Assembly (NCBI RefSeq): GCF_947495285.1 | Contig: NZ_CANLXZ010000022.1 | Coordinates: forward strand, 1-51,987 | Length of the DNA: 51,987 nt | Reading direction: 5' to 3' | From: an uncultured Nonlabens sp. | GTDB taxonomy: Bacteria > Bacteroidota > Bacteroidia > Flavobacteriales > Flavobacteriaceae | In this document: piece by piece, positions 7,875 through 17,666 of the stretch | How positions within the stretch are numbered: position 1 is the first letter of the stretch | Layout of the letters: each line of letters opens with the position of its first letter | Notes under the pieces: model-generated | Databases searched by the model: none | Told to the model about the DNA's origin: nothing | Seen by the model: the letters and a program-made list of their open reading frames with translations, nothing else | Position numbers and translations under genes: made by a program

Positions 7875-10277
7875 CTAGTAATCAAAACCAATAGGACTAC
7901 CATCTGGAATGCTAGGTAATTGCTTTACTTTAAATAATTCTGGATGCGTATTGAAATTCTTAATTTGAGAAAGTAGTTGATTTTCAAAAATATCACGCTT
8001 ATTTAACTCTTTTTCAATAGAATTCAACTCATTTCTTGCCGCAGCTTTTACTTCTATATTAGTCCGTGTACTCGCTATAAGATTAATCAAATGGTTTAAA
8101 AGCAATTCTTGACTTCTATGAGCAATGGCTACTTCATAAGAATCGTCATTACTTGAATCTTTAAATACGTTATCTGTCACAAGGTTCATAATAGTTTCTA
8201 AGTATAATAGTTCAGAGTTGGTGAGATTACTTTCTTTATGAATAGAATTTTGAGTAGCAATTCTATTCATACGTTGTGGATGGAACAATAAATCAAAAGT
8301 CATATCTATGCTAGTAGCCGCAGCATTAAGTGCGTCAAAGGTAACGCCAGTTTCAGACTTAAAGCTTTCTCTAGTTCTTCCATATCCATAAGCTCGTGGT
8401 GCAAATAACTGAAGAACAGAACTTGGTATCTTTAATTTTTCCGGTTCTATACTTCTCAAGATACTTTGTAGAGCCTGACGTTGTAGTGCAAAATCTACTG
8501 CTTTAAAATCTTGTGAATCTTCCTTAGTTAAATACCCATACTCTACTCCACCTATTAATTTGACCGCTGCTTCTACTTGATAGCGGTGTGCAAAATAAAC
8601 AGGCACAAAAACATCTTCTAAAACGCTTAGAGGTTCGCCTGACTTTATGTTATGAATAGAAAATTGATTCATCGCGATTTCACGTACTTTTAATATATGA
8701 TCCAACTCTACACTAGGGTTAGAGCCATTATCCCATAAATGGCCACTCGCACTTGCGCCACCGGTAGCTCTTGCGTCCCTGTCAGATATGAATTTTAAAC
8801 CTGCAACATCAGCCTTTTTTAAAATTGATTTTAAATAAGCTGCCTCAGATTGTTTATCATTAGGGTTTCCATAAGAATATTGAACTATAAGGTTATCCCA
8901 ACTTCCCGTACCTACTCCATAGGCATCATCTAGTGCTATCTCACCATTTACGATGTTGTATTTAGGATGTGGATAATCCATAACACTAGCGCGACCATTT
9001 ACACTTGCGGCAAAATTATGTGCAAAACCCAGTGTATGCCCTACTTCATGAGCGCCTAACTGTCTTATTCTAGCCAGCGCCATTTCCATCATAGGTTTAT
9101 AATTATCATCACTATTCTTAAAAGGTTCTTTAAGTAAACCTTGTGCGATTAAAAAATCTTGCCTTATTCTTAAACTACCTAGACTTACATGACCTTTAAT
9201 AATTTCTCCTGTACGTGGATCTGTAATACTACCGCCATAACTCCAGCCACGTGTACTGCGATGTACCCACTGAATCACGTTATATCTCAAATCCATAGGA
9301 TCTGCATTTTCTGGCAACATTTTTACCTGAAAAGCATCTATATAACCAGCACTTTTAAAAGCCTCATTCCACCAGCCAGCACCTTCTAATAATGCTGCAC
9401 GTATAGGTTCTGGTGTACCACGGTCGAGATAATAAACAATAGGCTCAACAGCTTCACTTTGTGCTGCATTAGGGTTTTTCTTTTCTAGTCTATGTCTGGT
9501 AATAAATCTTTTCTGTATAGGTTCAAAAACTGGTGTACTGTAATCCATATAACTCGTATAAAAAGAGCCACTACGTGTATGGAATTCTCTAGGTTCATAA
9601 CCAGCATCAGGTAATTTTACAAAACTATGGTGTTGAATCACAGATATACTACTCGCATCTGGTGCAACACTTATCACATCGCGACCTGTAGGTGTGCCTG
9701 TAAAAGTGAGCATGGCTTCAAACTCACTATTTTTAGGAAAACTCTTGGTATTCTCCATCCATAAAGCACTGCGAGATTTATCTAACTTATAGTTTCCTTG
9801 TTTGCGATCTTTTAAACGTTTTACTACTCCATGAGCGTCTTGCATTAAAAACGGAGTCAAATCAATGATATAAGAACCATTTTTAGTTTCCTTAATCTCA
9901 AAACCAAATAATACAGATCTTGCAAATGCCTGCTCAATAGATGCTTTTTCATCAACATTAGAAGAACTCGCACGGTATTTTAAATTGGGTTGCATGAGTA
10001 ATAGTTTATTACCACTCTTCACCCATTTGACTACCACGCCACCACCTAATTGACCTCTATCCAGTCCTATATCATTAGATCCTAGACCACTAGTTAAAGA
10101 ATGTACATATAGAAACTCTTTATCTAGATCTTTGACTTCTAGCATTATACTACCTTTATCTTCTTGATAAGTAAAGTTATAATAGCCTATAAATTGTTGA
10201 GTGTTAGATGTAGATTGCGCTTTCGCGAAAGCGGAAACAAATAAAAACAAAGAGAAAATATAACAGGTGCTTTTCAT
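7875..10277 (-). CDS. Secreted zinc-dependent metalloprotease (DUF5117/DUF4953 type)
   Basis: An 800-residue metalloprotease of the large Bacteroidota zinc-dependent family with DUF5117-, DUF4953- and DUF5118-type regions. The zinc site HEVGHTLGFAHNF is at residues 410-422 (HExxHxxGxxH). A signal peptide runs from MKST to AFAKA, with cleavage expected before QS. The start at 10277 is preferred over an in-frame ATG at 10310 because it places the signal peptide directly at the N-terminus. The protein should act in the periplasm or outside the cell; no C-terminal T9SS domain is evident, as it ends with PDGSPIGFDY. Substrates are unknown. A copy of the dispersed palindrome encodes the cleavage region. 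Confidence 0.88.
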   Translation of the reverse strand: MKSTCYIFSLFLFVSAFAKAQSTSNTQQFIGYYNFTYQEDKGSIMLEVKDLDKEFLYVHSLTSGLGSNDIGLDRGQLGGGVVVKWVKSGNKLLLMQPNLKYRASSSNVDEKASIEQAFARSVLFGFEIKETKNGSYIIDLTPFLMQDAHGVVKRLKDRKQGNYKLDKSRSALWMENTKSFPKNSEFEAMLTFTGTPTGRDVISVAPDASSISVIQHHSFVKLPDAGYEPREFHTRSGSFYTSYMDYSTPVFEPIQKRFITRHRLEKKNPNAAQSEAVEPIVYYLDRGTPEPIRAALLEGAGWWNEAFKSAGYIDAFQVKMLPENADPMDLRYNVIQWVHRSTRGWSYGGSITDPRTGEIIKGHVSLGSLRIRQDFLIAQGLLKEPFKNSDDNYKPMMEMALARIRQLGAHEVGHTLGFAHNFAASVNGRASVMDYPHPKYNIVNGEIALDDAYGVGTGSWDNLIVQYSYGNPNDKQSEAAYLKSILKKADVAGLKFISDRDARATGGASASGHLWDNGSNPSVELDHILKVREIAMNQFSIHNIKSGEPLSVLEDVFVPVYFAHRYQVEAAVKLIGGVEYGYLTKEDSQDFKAVDFALQRQALQSILRSIEPEKLKIPSSVLQLFAPRAYGYGRTRESFKSETGVTFDALNAAATSIDMTFDLLFHPQRMNRIATQNSIHKESNLTNSELLYLETIMNLVTDNVFKDSSNDDSYEVAIAHRSQELLLNHLINLIASTRTNIEVKAAARNELNSIEKELNKRDIFENQLLSQIKNFNTHPELFKVKQLPSIPDGSPIGFDY
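10218..10233. repeat. Dispersed palindrome, exact copy
   Basis: Exact copy inside the metalloprotease gene, encoding AFAKA at the end of its signal peptide on the minus strand. Confidence 0.9.
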
Positions 10278-10380
10278 GTATAGGTATTTAAGGTCAGAAA
10301 GATAAATCATAAAAATAAAAAATGAATCTAACCACGCAACCTATTATTAGGATTTGCATCTTATTATAAACTCAACCGCC

Positions 10381-10779
10381 ATGAAATACTTGAAGAAAAT
10401 TTTAATCATCTTAACTATTGCAATAGCTTTTATCTCCTGCAATAATGATGATGGTAATGACAGTATAATACCGTTAAGTATAGTAGGAAACTGGAATCTA
10501 ACTGCAACTCTTGCAGATCCAGGCGATGGTAGCGGTACTTTTCAACCAGCTAGTGGTAAAAGTTTAAATTTTACAGATCAAGGTGTGGTAAATTGTAATG
10601 TAAGTTTCTGCTTCGGTAGTTTGACACAAGCTACAAGCACCGGTACTTATGACGTAATGACCACAACTATCGATGTAGAAAATTGTATAGGAACATACGT
10701 TTTTATTGATGCAAATACGATAGAAATTTCACACTTGTGCATTGAACCTTGTGGTGAGCGATATGTTAGAGTGAATTAA
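10381..10779 (+). CDS. Lipocalin-like lipoprotein
   Basis: A 132-residue lipoprotein. The hydrophobic leader ends in a lipobox (AFISC, cysteine at about residue 20), followed by an Asn/Asp-rich tether (NNDDGND). The mature domain begins SIVGNWNLTA, the GxW entry typical of lipocalin-like domains in Bacteroidota, and contains several cysteines (SFCFG, ENCIG, HLCIEPC) that may pair. The ATG at 10381 is chosen over a TTG at 10354 because it puts the signal sequence at the N-terminus. It ends 4 bases inside the oppositely oriented GlmU-like gene. The ligand is unknown, and it is probably anchored in the outer membrane. Confidence 0.75.
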   Translation: MKYLKKILIILTIAIAFISCNNDDGNDSIIPLSIVGNWNLTATLADPGDGSGTFQPASGKSLNFTDQGVVNCNVSFCFGSLTQATSTGTYDVMTTTIDVENCIGTYVFIDANTIEISHLCIEPCGERYVRVN

Positions 10780-11948
10780 TCTTTACGATACTGAGCAGTT
10801 TTCTCAAAAACTTGATTTAGAATATCGATGTCTACTTGCTCTAGCGATAAGCCGCGACGTTTCATAACCACATCTGCCACCTCATACGCTTTATTAGTTT
10901 TATAAGTCATATTTCCTTGTGGGCCGCCCCAATTAAATGACGGTATAAAATTACGTGGATAACCTGCTCCATAAATGTTTGCACTTACACCTATTACCGT
11001 ACCTGTATTAAACATGGTGTTGATACCACATTTAGAGTGATCACCCATCATGAGACCACAAAACTGCAATCCTGTTTTTGCAAAACGACTGGTTTCATAA
11101 TTCCATAGTTTAACTTCGGCATAGTTGTTTTTAAGGTTGCTGGTATTAGTATCTGCTCCTAGATTACACCATTCTCCTAAAACAGAGTTGCCTAAGAAAC
11201 CTTCATGTCCTTTATTAGAATAACCAAAAATAACAGAGTTACTTACCTCGCCTCCTATTTTAGAATGTGGTCCTACCGTAGTAGGTCCGTATACTTTAGT
11301 CCCTAACTTTGTTGCACTATTGTTACATAAAGCAAATGCACCACGTATGATAGAGCCTTCCATAACCTCTGCATTTTTACCTATATATATAGAACCAGTA
11401 GAAGCATTTAAGATAGCAAACTGTAATTTTGCACCTTCTTCTATAAAAATACGATCTTCATTTATAGACTGAACCGTTGCTGGTATAGATTGCGATTTTC
11501 TACCTTGAGTAATAAGGTCATAATCTGCCTCTAGAGCTTTTCCATTCTTAGAAAATATATCCCAAGTAAATTGAATAGCATCTACCTCTTCTTCTAAGAA
11601 AAGTACCTGCTCTAACTCTATAGTAGGCGTGTGTAAATCCTTAACTCTATAAGCAATTATAGCATCACCTGCGAGTAATTTCTGTTGTGGTTTTAACGCC
11701 TTAATCGCTTTACATAAAGAGGCAGTTGCAAACACATTACCTGCGATTACCACATTATCATCTGTCTCTACCAGTGGATACTTAGATTGTAAATAGTCCT
11801 CTGTCTGGAAACTCACGCTCTCTCCTAGTTGTTTTTCCCATTTCTCACGCAGTGTAATAATACCGCAACGTATCTCGCAAGTAGGTCGCGTATAAGTAAA
11901 AGGTAATAATGCTTGGTGTTTATTAAAGTCTGCTAGGATAAAATTCAT
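10776..11948 (-). CDS. GlmU-like sugar nucleotidyltransferase with left-handed beta-helix
   Basis: A 390-residue protein matching the Bacteroidota alternative GlmU family (TIGR03991-like). The N-terminus NFILADFNKHQALLPFTYTRP is the degenerate nucleotidyltransferase entry, with ACGxxR-type contacts replaced by TRPTCEIRCGI. Residues about 185-340 show hexapeptide repeats (IYIGKNAEV, GSIIRGAF, KVYGPTTVGPHSKIGGEV, GEWCNLGAD), indicating a left-handed beta-helix. It probably acts in UDP-GlcNAc or related sugar-nucleotide synthesis for the cell envelope. ATG at 11948 is preferred over 11957 because it gives the family-typical MNFIL start. Its 3' end overlaps the lipoprotein gene tail to tail. Confidence 0.85.
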   Translation of the reverse strand: MNFILADFNKHQALLPFTYTRPTCEIRCGIITLREKWEKQLGESVSFQTEDYLQSKYPLVETDDNVVIAGNVFATASLCKAIKALKPQQKLLAGDAIIAYRVKDLHTPTIELEQVLFLEEEVDAIQFTWDIFSKNGKALEADYDLITQGRKSQSIPATVQSINEDRIFIEEGAKLQFAILNASTGSIYIGKNAEVMEGSIIRGAFALCNNSATKLGTKVYGPTTVGPHSKIGGEVSNSVIFGYSNKGHEGFLGNSVLGEWCNLGADTNTSNLKNNYAEVKLWNYETSRFAKTGLQFCGLMMGDHSKCGINTMFNTGTVIGVSANIYGAGYPRNFIPSFNWGGPQGNMTYKTNKAYEVADVVMKRRGLSLEQVDIDILNQVFEKTAQYRKD

Positions 11949-12044
11949 GATGGTCATTCTTTTCAGAATTCAAAGGTCGTAAAACTATTTTCATTTTCCA
12001 TTTTCCATTCCTACTTATTCTACATTAATTAATAACTTAGCCCT

Positions 12045-13103
12045 ATGCATAAAAATAGATCCTTACTTCTTGCCCTATTTCTACTATTAGCACAAATAGC
12101 ATTTTATTACAGCCTGCGGTACTTTCCTGCAGTGGTAGAATCTGTATACAGCACAGGTGTCTACCCTTATCTATCGCGAGCTATGAGATTTGGGTTAGGC
12201 TGGTTGCCGTTCTCCTTTGGTGATCTTGTGTACAGCATTGCTATTATCATGATCATAAGATGGTTGTGGATAAGTAAGAGGGATTTGATCTCGCTTTCGC
12301 GAAAGCGTTACACACAACTATTCCTTTCCTTAAATATAATTATCGCGTTATTTCACTGCATGTGGGGTTTTAATTATTACAGAGAGCCCTTACACAAAGT
12401 ACTAGAACTAAATAACGAGTACACTACCGAAGAACTGAAAACTGTGGTGCAACAACTGGTTTACACCTCTAATAAATTACACGAGCAATTACAAGAAATA
12501 GATTCCTTACCAGTCGCATTTACACGTTCACAGTCAGAAATTTTTGATCTCGCACCACAGGGTTTTGAAAAGATAAATCATGTATATCCAGCTCTAGATT
12601 ATGGTTATGCGAGTATTAAAAAATCATTACTTACCATGCCACTTTCTTATATGGGATATAGCGGCTATTTAAACCCTATTACTGGAGAGGCGCATACTAA
12701 TGCGTGGATCAATAATTATAAAACACCTGTTCTCACCTTACATGAAATGTCACACCAGTTAGGCTTTGCAAAGGAAAATGAGGCTAATTTTATAGCCATA
12801 ATAGCCGGTATGAATCATGAAGACCTTTATTTTCAATACAGTGCGAGTATTTTTGCTTTACGTTATTGTATGAATGACTTGTACCGCCGTGATCCAACAA
12901 AGTATGAAGAAATAAGACCATTAATAAAAGACGGTATCTTTAAAAACTATAAAGAATTACGAGATTTTTGGGTAACATATGAAGGTACTATAGAACATGT
13001 TTCACAAGCTGCTTACAACACTTATTTAAAAGCAAATAATCAACCTGGTGGTATGAAAACCTATAGCTATGTGGTGGCTTTGTTAGTTAATTATTACAAG
13101 TAA
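12045..13103 (+). CDS. DUF3810 domain membrane protein with HExxH motif
   Basis: A 352-residue protein of the DUF3810 family (PF12725). Three hydrophobic segments lie in the first 110 residues (about 7-24, 55-75 and 90-108), followed by a large soluble domain. HEMSHQLGF at 233-241 is an HExxH motif, with a downstream ENEANF that could give the third ligand, so a membrane-tethered metallopeptidase is plausible though unproven for the family. Residues about 80-89 (DLISLSRKRY) are encoded by a copy of the dispersed palindrome in a different frame from the AFAKA copies. TAACTTAG lies just upstream of the ATG as a weak -7 box. Confidence 0.85.
   Translation: MHKNRSLLLALFLLLAQIAFYYSLRYFPAVVESVYSTGVYPYLSRAMRFGLGWLPFSFGDLVYSIAIIMIIRWLWISKRDLISLSRKRYTQLFLSLNIIIALFHCMWGFNYYREPLHKVLELNNEYTTEELKTVVQQLVYTSNKLHEQLQEIDSLPVAFTRSQSEIFDLAPQGFEKINHVYPALDYGYASIKKSLLTMPLSYMGYSGYLNPITGEAHTNAWINNYKTPVLTLHEMSHQLGFAKENEANFIAIIAGMNHEDLYFQYSASIFALRYCMNDLYRRDPTKYEEIRPLIKDGIFKNYKELRDFWVTYEGTIEHVSQAAYNTYLKANNQPGGMKTYSYVVALLVNYYK
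12292..12307. repeat. Dispersed palindrome, exact copy
   Basis: Exact copy within the DUF3810 gene, read as TCG CTT TCG CGA AAG CGT (SLSRKR), in a cytoplasmic loop between hydrophobic segments. Confidence 0.9.
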
Positions 13104-13317
13104 ATCAAAACTACACCATCTCTGTATTAAGCTGTTTTAGTTTTAATCTATAAGCTAGAAACAAGAACTTTATTCAGATCATCTAGAAATTAAGCGATGC
13201 AAAAAATGTAAAGATCACATTTGTTAATTAACTCATATAACTATTTCTGTTTTATGAAATCTTTAAGAAACGACTTTATAAGACTTTGATCTATCTTTAT
13301 GGACTAAATATATATTT

Positions 13318-16278
13318 ATGAAAAGATTATTATCTATGCTGCTTTTGGCTTGTTTTTCCATCCAGGCTCAAGAGTATTTTCCTAACAACGATGACATAAG
13401 TGCAGTAAGCAATGTCACTCGTGCAATAACTAATGCTACCATAATCACTAGTCCTGGTAAAATGATTTCTAAGGGTACGATTATCATTAAAAATGGTAAG
13501 ATAGAGGCCATAGGTAGTGGCATTCCTATTCCTAAAAATACAGTTATCGAAGACGCTGCAGGCACTTTTATCTACCCATCTTTTATAGAGTCGTATGGAA
13601 ACATAGCCATGAAATCTCCTAAAAGAGCTCCTAGTAGTAGAACAGCGCAATATGATGAAGGTCGCAAAGGGTATTACTGGAATGATCACATAAGAGCAGA
13701 ACAAGGCGCTATGGATTATTTTGAGTATGATTCTAAAGAAGCGCAAAAGTACGTGGATGCTGGATTTGGTACCGTACAAACTCATTTTCATGATGGTATT
13801 GCACGTGGTAATGGTATGTTAATCGCTCTAGATAATACAGGTACAGATGCAGACCGTATTCTAAAACAAGAGAGTGGTAACTTCTTTTCATTGAGTAAAA
13901 GCCGTCAGTCCAGACAGAGTTATCCTACATCACTTATGGGTGCACTGGCGTTATTACGTCAGACACATTTTGATGCAGACTGGTACGCAAATGGACATTC
14001 TAAAACAAAAGACTTATCTCTAGAGGCTTTAAATGCAAAGAAAAATCTGGTTCAAATAATGGAAGCTGGAGATAAAAAAAATGTATTAAGAGTAGATAAA
14101 CTAGGTGATCGTGTAGGCAAGCAATTTGTTATAGTAGGTGGTGAAGATGCTTATGAAATGATAGCAGACATAAAAGCCACTAACGCAGCACTTATTGTAC
14201 CTATTAATTTCCCTGATGCTTATGATGTTTCTAATCCTAATCTAGAATGGTTTGTAAACCTTAGTGACATGAGAGAATGGAAACAGGCTCCTGGCAACTT
14301 AATGATGTTATCTCAAGCTGGAATTACTTATGCTATAACTACTAAGGATTTAAAATCCCCTGCAGAGTTAATGAAGAAATTAAAAATAGCTATGGAATAT
14401 GGTCTTACTGAAAATCAGGCTCTAGCTGCTCTTACTACTACTCCTGCAAGTATTTTAAAAGTAAATGATATGGTAGGTACTCTTGAAAAAGGAAAACTAG
14501 CTAACTTTATTATTACATCTGGAAAATTATTTGAAGATGATACTGAAATCTATGAAAACTGGGTAAAAGGATCTAAGCAAGTAATTAAAAACAGAAGCAT
14601 TAAAAATATTGATGGCTCTTATGTAGCTACCTTAAATGGTATAAAGTATGATATATCCATTAAAGAGAAAGGTAAAAAATCTACGGTAAAAATAGACAGT
14701 ACGACTCTAGGTTCTAAAATAACTTATGACGGTAACTGGATCAACATTATTACTACCCAAAAAGACAAAGAAGATAAGTCTTATACTAGATTATTAGGTG
14801 TCATAGGTGGTGATAATAATTTTCATGGAACTGCTTACCTACCTAATGGTCAGGAACCTGCCTTTGTAGCTGTAAAAGAACCTACAGATTCAAAAACAGA
14901 TGGTAAGGATGGAAATAAAAAAGGTGATTCTAAAGAAATCGAAAAAATGGGTCGCATGACTTTTCCTAACGTAGGTTACGGTAGTGAAACTCAACCTACC
15001 GAACAAACTATCTTATACCGCAATGCTACCGTATGGACTAATGAGAAAGATGGAATTTTAGAAAATACTGATGTAGTCGTTAAAGATGGTAAAATATCTC
15101 AAATAGGTAAGAACCTAAGTACTGGTAATGCAAGAGTAATAGATGCTACAGGAAAACATTTAACTAGTGGTATAATAGATGAGCACAGTCACATCGCTAT
15201 AGATAATGGTGTAAATGAAGCTGGTCACAACTCTACTGCCGAGGTTACCATAGAAGACGTAGTAGACCATGAAGATATAAATATTTATAGAGACCTTGCA
15301 GGTGGTGTTACTACCTCACAACTCTTACATGGTAGTGCAAATCCTATAGGTGGTCGCAGCGCAATTATTAAATTAAAATGGGGTTATAAAGCAGATGAGA
15401 TGATTTATTCTAACTCTCCTAAATTTATCAAATTTGCTCTAGGTGAAAATGTAAAACAATCTCGTTATCAAAACGGTGTGCGTTTTCCACAAACTAGAAT
15501 GGGTGTAGAACAAGTCTTTGAAGATTATTTCTCAAGAGCTCGTGCTTATGCAAATAGTAAAGGAAATAAAGACTTCCGTTATGATGAAGAGATGGAAGTA
15601 TTACTAGAGATTCTAGAAAGTGAACGTTTTGTTTCCTGCCACTCTTATGTGCAAAGTGAGATCAATATGTTAATGAAAGTAGCAGAGAAACATGGTTTCC
15701 GTATCAACACGTTCACACATATATTAGAAGGTTACAAAGTAGCAGATAAAATGGCAGAACATGGTGTAGGTGGCTCTACCTTCAGTGACTGGTGGGCTTA
15801 TAAATATGAGGTGAATGATGCAATTCCTTATAACGGTGCCATTATGCACTCACAAGGTGTGGTAGTTGCTTTTAACTCTGATGATGCTGAGATGTCCAGA
15901 CGTTTAAACCAGGAAGCTGCAAAAGCTGTGAAATATGGAGGCGTTAGTGAAGAAGAAGCATGGAAGTTTGTGACTTTAAACCCTGCAAAACTTTTACACA
16001 TCGATGACCGTACAGGTAGTATCAAAAAAGGAAAAGATGCAGATCTTGTTTTATGGAATGTTCATCCATTGAGCGTGACTGCGAGGCCAGAAATCACAAT
16101 GATAGATGGAATTGTGTTTTTTGATAAAGAACGTGACTTACGCTTTCGCGAAAGCATAAAGGCAGAAAGACAAGAACTTGTTAATGAAATGATCATGGCC
16201 AAAAACAAAGGGATGAAAACCCAAACGCCTAAAAAGAAAGACAAGACATTATATGAATGCGAAACTATTCACTGGTAA
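13318..16278 (+). CDS. Large secreted amidohydrolase-family protein, two tandem units
   Basis: A 986-residue protein with a signal peptide (MKRLL...IQAQE) and two amidohydrolase-like units. The first (about 30-440) has the beta-sandwich entry (ATIITSPGKMISKGTIIIKNGKI) and a C-terminal closing motif (LANFIITSG), but YPSFIESYGN replaces the metal-binding HxH. The second (about 570-960) keeps the ligands: H623 and H625 in DEHSH, H775 in CHSY, H801 in THILEG and D855 or D856 in FNSDDAEMS. It resembles imidazolonepropionase-like secreted amidohydrolases; the substrate may be a dipeptide or cyclic amide. It is followed after 10 bases by a second family member. A near-exact palindrome copy encodes RFRES near the C-terminus. 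Confidence 0.85.
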   Translation: MKRLLSMLLLACFSIQAQEYFPNNDDISAVSNVTRAITNATIITSPGKMISKGTIIIKNGKIEAIGSGIPIPKNTVIEDAAGTFIYPSFIESYGNIAMKSPKRAPSSRTAQYDEGRKGYYWNDHIRAEQGAMDYFEYDSKEAQKYVDAGFGTVQTHFHDGIARGNGMLIALDNTGTDADRILKQESGNFFSLSKSRQSRQSYPTSLMGALALLRQTHFDADWYANGHSKTKDLSLEALNAKKNLVQIMEAGDKKNVLRVDKLGDRVGKQFVIVGGEDAYEMIADIKATNAALIVPINFPDAYDVSNPNLEWFVNLSDMREWKQAPGNLMMLSQAGITYAITTKDLKSPAELMKKLKIAMEYGLTENQALAALTTTPASILKVNDMVGTLEKGKLANFIITSGKLFEDDTEIYENWVKGSKQVIKNRSIKNIDGSYVATLNGIKYDISIKEKGKKSTVKIDSTTLGSKITYDGNWINIITTQKDKEDKSYTRLLGVIGGDNNFHGTAYLPNGQEPAFVAVKEPTDSKTDGKDGNKKGDSKEIEKMGRMTFPNVGYGSETQPTEQTILYRNATVWTNEKDGILENTDVVVKDGKISQIGKNLSTGNARVIDATGKHLTSGIIDEHSHIAIDNGVNEAGHNSTAEVTIEDVVDHEDINIYRDLAGGVTTSQLLHGSANPIGGRSAIIKLKWGYKADEMIYSNSPKFIKFALGENVKQSRYQNGVRFPQTRMGVEQVFEDYFSRARAYANSKGNKDFRYDEEMEVLLEILESERFVSCHSYVQSEINMLMKVAEKHGFRINTFTHILEGYKVADKMAEHGVGGSTFSDWWAYKYEVNDAIPYNGAIMHSQGVVVAFNSDDAEMSRRLNQEAAKAVKYGGVSEEEAWKFVTLNPAKLLHIDDRTGSIKKGKDADLVLWNVHPLSVTARPEITMIDGIVFFDKERDLRFRESIKAERQELVNEMIMAKNKGMKTQTPKKKDKTLYECETIHW
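16141..16156. repeat. Dispersed palindrome, one mismatch
   Basis: CGCTTTCGCGAAAGCA, one mismatch at the last base, inside the large amidohydrolase gene; read as CGC TTT CGC GAA AGC (RFRES). Confidence 0.85.
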
Positions 16279-16288
16279 TATAAAGACA

Positions 16289-17593
16289 ATGAAAAACTTA
16301 TTTTATGCGATGTGTGCCATATTTGCCATGAACGCAACAGCACAACAGACACCAGCACCTGCACAAACAGGTATTTACACAATAATGAACGCGACTGCCC
16401 ATATAGGTAATGGTGAGGTTATCGATAACTCTATAATAGTTATGGAAAACGGTATCATTACAGCTATTGCAGACGCAACTGTGGTTAGAATGGATATTAA
16501 AGGAGAAAGAATAGACGCATCTGGTATGCATGTCTATCCTGGATTAATTGCTATGAATGCCACTATAGGACTAGTAGAAATAGATGCGGTAAACGCAAGT
16601 TCTGATGTGCGTGAGATGGGAACTTATAATCCACATATAAGATCTATTATAGCTTATAATGCAGAGAGTAAAGTGATAGAGTCTATGAGACCTAACGGTG
16701 TACTTATTGCTCAAATTGTACCTCGTGGAGGTCGTATTTCTGGAAAATCTAGTGTCGTACAATTAGACGCGTGGAACTGGGAAGATGCTACTATAAGAAC
16801 TGATGACGGTGTACACATAAACTGGCCATCTAGTTTTATAAGAACTGGAACATGGTACGAACCAGGACCTATAGAACCTAGCAAATATTATGAGAGTCAA
16901 GTTAGAGAGTTAACAGATTTCCTAAATAATGCAAAAGCCTATAATAAAACCCCAAAGCCAGTAGATTTAAACTTAAAATATGCAGCTTTACAACCTGCAA
17001 TTAATGGTAATGAAAATTTCTACATCCATGTAGATGGAGAAAAAGCCATAAGAGACGTGTTGAAATTTATTAAAGAAAACGAAATTAAAAAACCAGTTAT
17101 AGTAGGTGGTCGTGAAGGTGATAAAGTAGCAAAAGAACTGGTTGCAATGAATATTCCTGTTCTCGCAGGTCGTGTACACGATCTACCATCCAGAGAAGAT
17201 GAAGATTACGACATGCCTTATAAGTTTCCTAAATTACTAGCTGATAACAGCGTTGTGGTAGGACTAGAAAATTCAGGAGATATGGAAAGACATCAAACAC
17301 GTAATTTTCCATTCTATGCTGGTACAGTAGCCGGTTATGGAATGGATATGGAACAAGCTCTAAAAATGATAACCCTTACCCCAGCAAAAATACTGGGTAT
17401 CGATAAAGAATATGGTTCTTTAGAACAAGGTAAAAGCGCTACTCTATTCATTTCTAAAGGAAATGCTCTAGACATGCGTGGCAATCAGATTACACGTGCT
17501 TTTATAGATGGTAGAGATATTTCTCTTAACTCTCATCAAACAGAACTGTATGAGCGTTATATGAATAAATATGATGCTGAGATTAAAAGATAA
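16289..17593 (+). CDS. Secreted amidohydrolase-like protein lacking HxH
   Basis: A 434-residue protein with a signal peptide (MKNLFYAMCAIFAMNATAQQ). It shows the amidohydrolase entry (YTIMNATAHIGNGEVIDNSIIVMENGIITAIAD) and exit motif (ALKMITLTPAKILGIDKEYGSLEQGKSATLFI), but YPGLIAMNATIG stands where active members have HxH, so a normal metal centre is unlikely. ATG at 16289 is chosen over an in-frame ATG at 16253 because it gives a proper signal peptide and a 10-base spacing from the upstream gene. It forms an operon with the preceding amidohydrolase and may be a partner or scaffold of it. A terminator follows. Confidence 0.8.
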   Translation: MKNLFYAMCAIFAMNATAQQTPAPAQTGIYTIMNATAHIGNGEVIDNSIIVMENGIITAIADATVVRMDIKGERIDASGMHVYPGLIAMNATIGLVEIDAVNASSDVREMGTYNPHIRSIIAYNAESKVIESMRPNGVLIAQIVPRGGRISGKSSVVQLDAWNWEDATIRTDDGVHINWPSSFIRTGTWYEPGPIEPSKYYESQVRELTDFLNNAKAYNKTPKPVDLNLKYAALQPAINGNENFYIHVDGEKAIRDVLKFIKENEIKKPVIVGGREGDKVAKELVAMNIPVLAGRVHDLPSREDEDYDMPYKFPKLLADNSVVVGLENSGDMERHQTRNFPFYAGTVAGYGMDMEQALKMITLTPAKILGIDKEYGSLEQGKSATLFISKGNALDMRGNQITRAFIDGRDISLNSHQTELYERYMNKYDAEIKR

Positions 17594-17611
17594 TCTTATA
17601 GATAGCATATC

Positions 17612-17649
17612 AAATCGTTCATTATTCATTTAATGGACGATTTTTTTTT
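17612..17649 (+). terminator. Rho-independent terminator of the amidohydrolase operon
   Basis: A 12-bp stem (17612-17623 with 17632-17643, one G-T pair) followed by nine T residues on the plus strand. Confidence 0.85.
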
Positions 17650-17666
17650 ACCCTAACTTTATAACT

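Noticed and set aside
13330..13791. Long minus-strand frame opposite the large amidohydrolase gene
   Set aside because: It lies entirely antisense to a well-supported gene with signal peptide and domain motifs, and its own translation shows no protein-like pattern.
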